NCBI GenBank assembly: GCA_963775335.1 | Contig: CAVZIJ010000003.1 | Coordinates: 2,356,001-2,420,000 of the forward strand | DNA length: 64,000 bases | Direction of reading: 5' to 3' | Source of the DNA: CAVQCX01 sp963775335 | GTDB taxonomy: Bacteria; Pseudomonadota; Gammaproteobacteria; Chromatiales; Chromatiaceae | In this document: one piece after another, positions 60,975 to 64,000 of the stretch | Position numbering within the stretch: the stretch's first letter is position 1 | Layout of the letters: the number at the start of each line of letters is the position of its first letter | Notes under the pieces: generated by a model | What the model was told of the DNA's origin: nothing | Seen by the model: the letters and a program-made list of their open reading frames with translations, nothing else | Database searches by the model: none | Position numbers and translations under genes: made by a program

Positions 60975-61103
60975 AAACTCTCACTCCTGAAATCGCATTC
61001 CCCACGTCACGACGCGCGGAAACGCGAAAGCTTACTTAATAAGTACCTTTCGTTCAATAGCGGGCCCAGAGGGCCTGTCCGCGAAACCTGAGCGGGGACG
61101 TCC

Positions 61104-61609
61104 GCCAGGTTTCCTCGGTCCACTGCACGGGTCCGGCGCCACCTCGAAGGGCGTCCCTGCCTTCCTGGCGAGACTGCGGGGGCTCTGATCTAACCCCAGC
61201 CCCGCCTTCCCTGGCGCGGCGTTCGCCAGGTTTCCTCGGTCCAGTGCAACGGGTCCGGCGCCACCTCGAAGGGCGTCCCTGCCTTCCTGGCGAGACTGCG
61301 GGGGCTCTGATCTAACCCCAGCCCCGCCTTCCCTGGCGCGGCGTTCGCCAGGTTTCCTCGGTCCACTGCACGGGTCCGGCGCCACCTCGAAGAGCGTCCC
61401 TGCCTTCCTGGCGAGACTGCGGGGGCTCTGATCTAACCCCAGCCCCGCCTTCCCTGGCGCGGCGTTCGCCAGGTTTCCTCGGTCCACTGCACGGGTCCGG
61501 CGCCACCTCGAAGAGCGTCCCTGCCTTCCTGGCGAGACTGCGGGGGCTCTGAATCTAACCCCAGCCCCGCCTTCCCTGGCGCGGCGTTCGCCAGGTTTCC
61601 TCGGTCCAC
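61104..61609. repeat. Tandem array: four 121-122-bp units plus a partial fifth, inside the ribosomal operon
   Basis: Each unit begins GCCAGGTTTCCTCGGTCCA; starts are at 61104, 61225, 61347, 61468 and a partial copy at 61590. Units differ by only a few bases or single-base indels. Each unit boundary forms a stem CCTGGCG-CGGCGTT-CGCCAGG, and the last copy ends in CCTCGGTCCA-C-TGGACCGAGG. The period is not a multiple of three, and the reverse-strand open frame across it has no family resemblance, so it is not coding. It separates rpmJ from rpsM, which normally lie close together. The intervening 61000-61103 shows nothing else. Confidence 0.92.
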
Positions 61610-61627
61610 TGGACCGAGGGACCTGGC

Positions 61628-61741
61628 TCACCCCTGCCGCTGTTTATGCCGGCCGTCTTTACAGATCACGCGCACGACGCCCTTGCGCTTGATGATCTTG
61701 CAGTTGCGGCACACCCGCTTCACGGAAGCCTGGACTTTCAT
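61628..61741 (-). CDS. rpmJ: Ribosomal protein L36 (bL36)
   Basis: 37 residues, the zinc-ribbon form: MKVQASVKRVCRNCKIIKRK and then the second half VICKDGRHKQRQG, giving C-x2-C...C-x4-H zinc ligands. It starts at the ATG at 61741, 43 bp after the secY stop, in the standard place between secY and rpsM. Confidence 0.97.
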   Translation of the reverse strand: MKVQASVKRVCRNCKIIKRKGVVRVICKDGRHKQRQG

Positions 61742-61784
61742 GGCCTCTATCTCCGATATGTTTCCAAAACCGATTCGAGCGCAC

Positions 61785-63140
61785 TCAGCGCAGCAACCCG
61801 CCGCCAAGACCCTTCAGATTCGCCTTCTTCATCAGGCCCTCGTACTGGTGCGACATGAGGTGCGCCTGTACCTGCGCGATGAAGTCCATGATCACCACCA
61901 CGATGATCAGGAGCGAAGTGCCGCCGAAATAGAACGGGACGTGCCATCCAACGATCAGGAACTCCGGCAGAAGACAGACCAGCGTGACGTAGGCAGCGCC
62001 CCAGAGGGTCAGCTTGGTCATGACCCCGTCGATGTAACGCGCCGTCTGGTCGCCCGGGCGGATGCCCGGGATGAACGCCCCGGACCGTTTCAGATTGTCC
62101 GCCGTCTCCTTGGAATTGAAGACCAGCGCCGTATAAAAAAAGCTAAAGAAGACGATCGCCACCGCGTACAGGATGACGTAGATCGGCTCGCCCGGGGACA
62201 GCTTGCTGGTGATGTTCTGGAGCCAGCGCATGTTCTCGTTGGATCCGAACCACTGCCCAATAGTCGCGGGGAACAGAATGATACTGGACGCGAAAATAGG
62301 CGGAATCACACCCGACATATTCAGCTTCAGCGGCAGGTGGCTGCTCTGGGCGGCATACATCTTGCGCCCCTGTTGGCGCTTGGCATAGTTCACCGTGATC
62401 CGGCGCTGCCCGCGCTCGACGAAGACCACGAAGAAGGTGACGGCACAGACGAACCCGAACAACAGCAATACCGTGAAGACGTGCATCTCCCCAGTGCGCA
62501 CCAGCTCCAGAGTGCCGCCGATAGCGGCGGGCAGCCCTGCCACGATTCCCGAGAAGATGATCAGCGAAATGCCGTTGCCGATACCGCGCTCGGTAATCTG
62601 CTCGCCGAGCCACATCAGCAAGAGCGTGCCCGCCACCAGCGACACAGCCGCGGTAAACACGAACCCGACGCCCTGGTGGACCACCAGGGCGGAGCCGCCG
62701 ACATGCTGCCCCTGAAGGGCGACGGCGATGCCAGTGGCCTGGAAAAATGCCAGAAACACCGTGCCGTACCGGGTGTACTGGGTGATCTTGCGCCGTCCGG
62801 CCTCGCCTTCCTTCTTGAGCTGGTCGAGCTTCGGAATCACCGAGCCCATCAGCTGCACGATGATCGAGGCCGAGATGTAGGGCATGACGCCGAGGGCGAA
62901 CAGACTGGCGCGCTTCAGGGCACCGCCGGAGAACATGTTGAACATGTCCAGGATAGTCCCGCGCTGCTGCTCGAACAGCACCGCCAACGCCGCCGGGTCG
63001 ACACCGGGCACCGGGATGAAGGTACCGATCCGGTAGACGATCAGTGCGCCGACCAGAAACAGCAGACGCTGACGCAGCTCGGTCAGGCGCCCGACGCCGG
63101 CGAGCGCGCCGGCTACCCCAGCAGTGCCCTTGACCGCCAT
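61785..63140 (-). CDS. secY: Protein translocase subunit SecY
   Basis: 451 residues, ten transmembrane helices, the channel of the Sec translocon. Family features are ELRQRLLFLVGALIVYRIGT at the first helix, LGVMPYISASIIVQLMGSVI and GERTITYAKR-like VERGQRRITVNYAKRQQGR, followed by LPLKLNMSGVIPPIFASS. The ATG directly follows the rplO stop (no gap). Confidence 0.99.
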   Translation of the reverse strand: MAVKGTAGVAGALAGVGRLTELRQRLLFLVGALIVYRIGTFIPVPGVDPAALAVLFEQQRGTILDMFNMFSGGALKRASLFALGVMPYISASIIVQLMGSVIPKLDQLKKEGEAGRRKITQYTRYGTVFLAFFQATGIAVALQGQHVGGSALVVHQGVGFVFTAAVSLVAGTLLLMWLGEQITERGIGNGISLIIFSGIVAGLPAAIGGTLELVRTGEMHVFTVLLLFGFVCAVTFFVVFVERGQRRITVNYAKRQQGRKMYAAQSSHLPLKLNMSGVIPPIFASSIILFPATIGQWFGSNENMRWLQNITSKLSPGEPIYVILYAVAIVFFSFFYTALVFNSKETADNLKRSGAFIPGIRPGDQTARYIDGVMTKLTLWGAAYVTLVCLLPEFLIVGWHVPFYFGGTSLLIIVVVIMDFIAQVQAHLMSHQYEGLMKKANLKGLGGGLLR

Positions 63141-63575
63141 TTAGTCCTCGACCTTGCCGCCCGCCGCCTCGATGGCCGCCCGCGCGCCCTTCGTCAGCAA
63201 CAGACCCTTGACCGTGAACGCCTTGTCCACCTTGCCGGAAAGAATGATCTTGGCGCGGGTGACCGCCTGGGAAAGCACGCCTGCACTCTGCAGCGCCGCC
63301 AGATCGACCTCGCCGGATTCGACTTTGGCAAGCTCGCTCAAACGGACTTCGGCCGTGCGACGACCCATGTCCGTGCTGAAGCCGACCTTCGGCAGGCGAC
63401 GCTGGAGGGGCATCTGGCCGCCTTCGAAACCGACCTTGTGGAACCCGCCGGCCCGAGCCTTCTGGCCCTTGTGGCCGCTCCCGCTGGTCTTGCCCAGGCC
63501 GGAACCGATGCCGCGGCCGACACGCTTCTTCGCTTGACGGCTACCGTCGGCGGCTTTCAGTGTGTTCAGACGCAT
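63141..63575 (-). CDS. rplO: Ribosomal protein L15 (uL15)
   Basis: 144 residues of the 50S subunit. The start MRLNTLKAADGSRQAKKRVG and the Gly-rich GRGIGSGLGKTSGSGHKGQK are diagnostic. The stop is adjacent to the secY start, the usual spc operon order. Confidence 0.98.
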   Translation of the reverse strand: MRLNTLKAADGSRQAKKRVGRGIGSGLGKTSGSGHKGQKARAGGFHKVGFEGGQMPLQRRLPKVGFSTDMGRRTAEVRLSELAKVESGEVDLAALQSAGVLSQAVTRAKIILSGKVDKAFTVKGLLLTKGARAAIEAAGGKVED

Positions 63576-63576
63576 C

Positions 63577-63765
63577 TCAGGCTTCCTCGACCTTGACCAT
63601 GTAGGACACCTTGCGGACCATGCCGCGGGTCGCGGGGGTGTCCTCGACCTCGACGCTGTGGTGCATGCGGCGCAGACCCAGGCCTCGCACGCAGGCCTTG
63701 TGGGACTCCAGCCGGCCGTATGCGCTGCGCACCAGCGTGACGCGCATCATCTTCTTGTCAGACAT
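63577..63765 (-). CDS. rpmD: Ribosomal protein L30 (uL30)
   Basis: 62 residues. VTLVRSAYGRLESHKACVRG and the GLGLRRMHHSVEVEDTPATR segment are typical. It lies between rpsE and rplO with very short gaps (3 bp upstream, 1 bp downstream). Confidence 0.98.
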   Translation of the reverse strand: MSDKKMMRVTLVRSAYGRLESHKACVRGLGLRRMHHSVEVEDTPATRGMVRKVSYMVKVEEA

Positions 63766-63768
63766 GTT

Positions 63769-64000
63769 CTACCCCAGGATCTCTTCAACGCTCTTGCCGC
63801 GCTTGGCGGCCACAGCGGTGGGATCGTCCATCCCCAGCAGCCCATTCATGGTGGCGCGCACCACGTTCATGGGGTTGTTGGTGCCGATACACTTGGCGAG
63901 CACGTTCTGCACGCCGAGGACCTCGAACACTGCCCGCATCGCCCCGCCGGCGATGATGCCGGTACCGTCGGACGCAGGTTGCATGTAAACCTTCGCAGCG
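63769..64000 (-). CDS. rpsE: Ribosomal protein S5 (uS5), C-terminal part (cut by window edge)
   Basis: The last 76 or so residues are inside the window: MQPASDGTGIIAGGAMRAVF and IGTNNPMNVVRATMNGLLG, the characteristic S5 C-terminal domain. The start lies beyond the window edge. Part of the spc operon. Confidence 0.97.
   Translation of the reverse strand, partial: AAKVYMQPASDGTGIIAGGAMRAVFEVLGVQNVLAKCIGTNNPMNVVRATMNGLLGMDDPTAVAAKRGKSVEEILG

Noticed and set aside
61104..61609. CRISPR array
   Set aside because: Units are contiguous and near-identical over their full length; there are no variable spacers.
61032..61631. 199-residue minus-strand frame across the tandem array, as a repeat protein
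   Set aside because: Period of 121-122 bp is not a multiple of three, so successive units are read in different frames; no start signal and no known fold.
1..64000. tRNA, rRNA, tmRNA or other standard RNA genes
   Set aside because: Scanned the intergenic stretches by eye for T-arm consensus and rRNA segments; none recognised.

Overview
This is about 64 kb of GC-rich chromosomal DNA from a gammaproteobacterium, most likely Chromatiales (purple or colourless sulfur bacteria). Evidence: gammaproteobacterial gene blocks (ileS-ribF; lnt-corC-ybeY-ybeZ-miaB; mpl-ubiX; the spc/alpha ribosomal operons), a cytochrome c-prime, a rubredoxin and a NAD(P)-linked sulfhydrogenase-type [NiFe] hydrogenase. 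The genus cannot be named from sequence alone. No rRNA, tRNA or CRISPR array was found.

1-17.7 kb is housekeeping: ileS (cut by the edge), ribF, a DUF5063 gene, rubredoxin, thiD-thiE-hemL, a frameshifted DedA/PAP2/LssY-like gene, ubiX-mpl plus a membrane protein, rnd, a small lipoprotein, lnt, corC, ybeY, ybeZ and miaB. 17.8-23.7 kb holds an OmpR-type two-component system, two look-alike palindromes, a 167-bp MITE-like element, and a run of four c-type cytochrome genes. The run starts with a single-heme outer-membrane porin-cytochrome that matches the Cyc2 N-terminal signature (Cyc2 is the Fe(II)-oxidase / extracellular electron uptake family), followed by a class I cytochrome c, a cytochrome c-prime and a diheme cytochrome c. 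This is the strongest candidate for an interesting respiratory system here.

23.7-32.5 kb holds gene remnants, a 48-residue PEP-CTERM protein, a DUF192 protein, a six-gene group 3b-like hydrogenase operon (Fe-S subunit, cNMP-binding protein, flavoprotein, small subunit, large subunit, maturation protease), a PilZ protein and a secreted S53 (sedolisin-like) peptidase whose two halves are out of frame at a 9-C tract. 32.8-42 kb returns to conserved genes: rsmA, a Lon protease, ssb, a YajR-like MFS transporter, uvrA and a SAM hydroxide adenosyltransferase.

42-57.8 kb is an accessory zone rich in remnants: a two-ATPase operon behind a promoter embedded in a perfect inverted repeat, broken toxin-antitoxin genes, a DUF4143 ATPase pseudogene, a truncated SelO fused to the tail of an Fsr-type MFS transporter, a glycosyltransferase, a cupin, an FMN reductase, and a 2.2-kb segment bounded by the same two distinct ends as the MITE at 20.2 kb. 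It also has DUF805, methyltransferase and GFA-family genes. 58-64 kb is the minus-strand spc/alpha ribosomal protein operon (rpsE to rplQ, including secY and rpoA), interrupted between rpmJ and rpsM by a tandem array of four 121-122-bp units.
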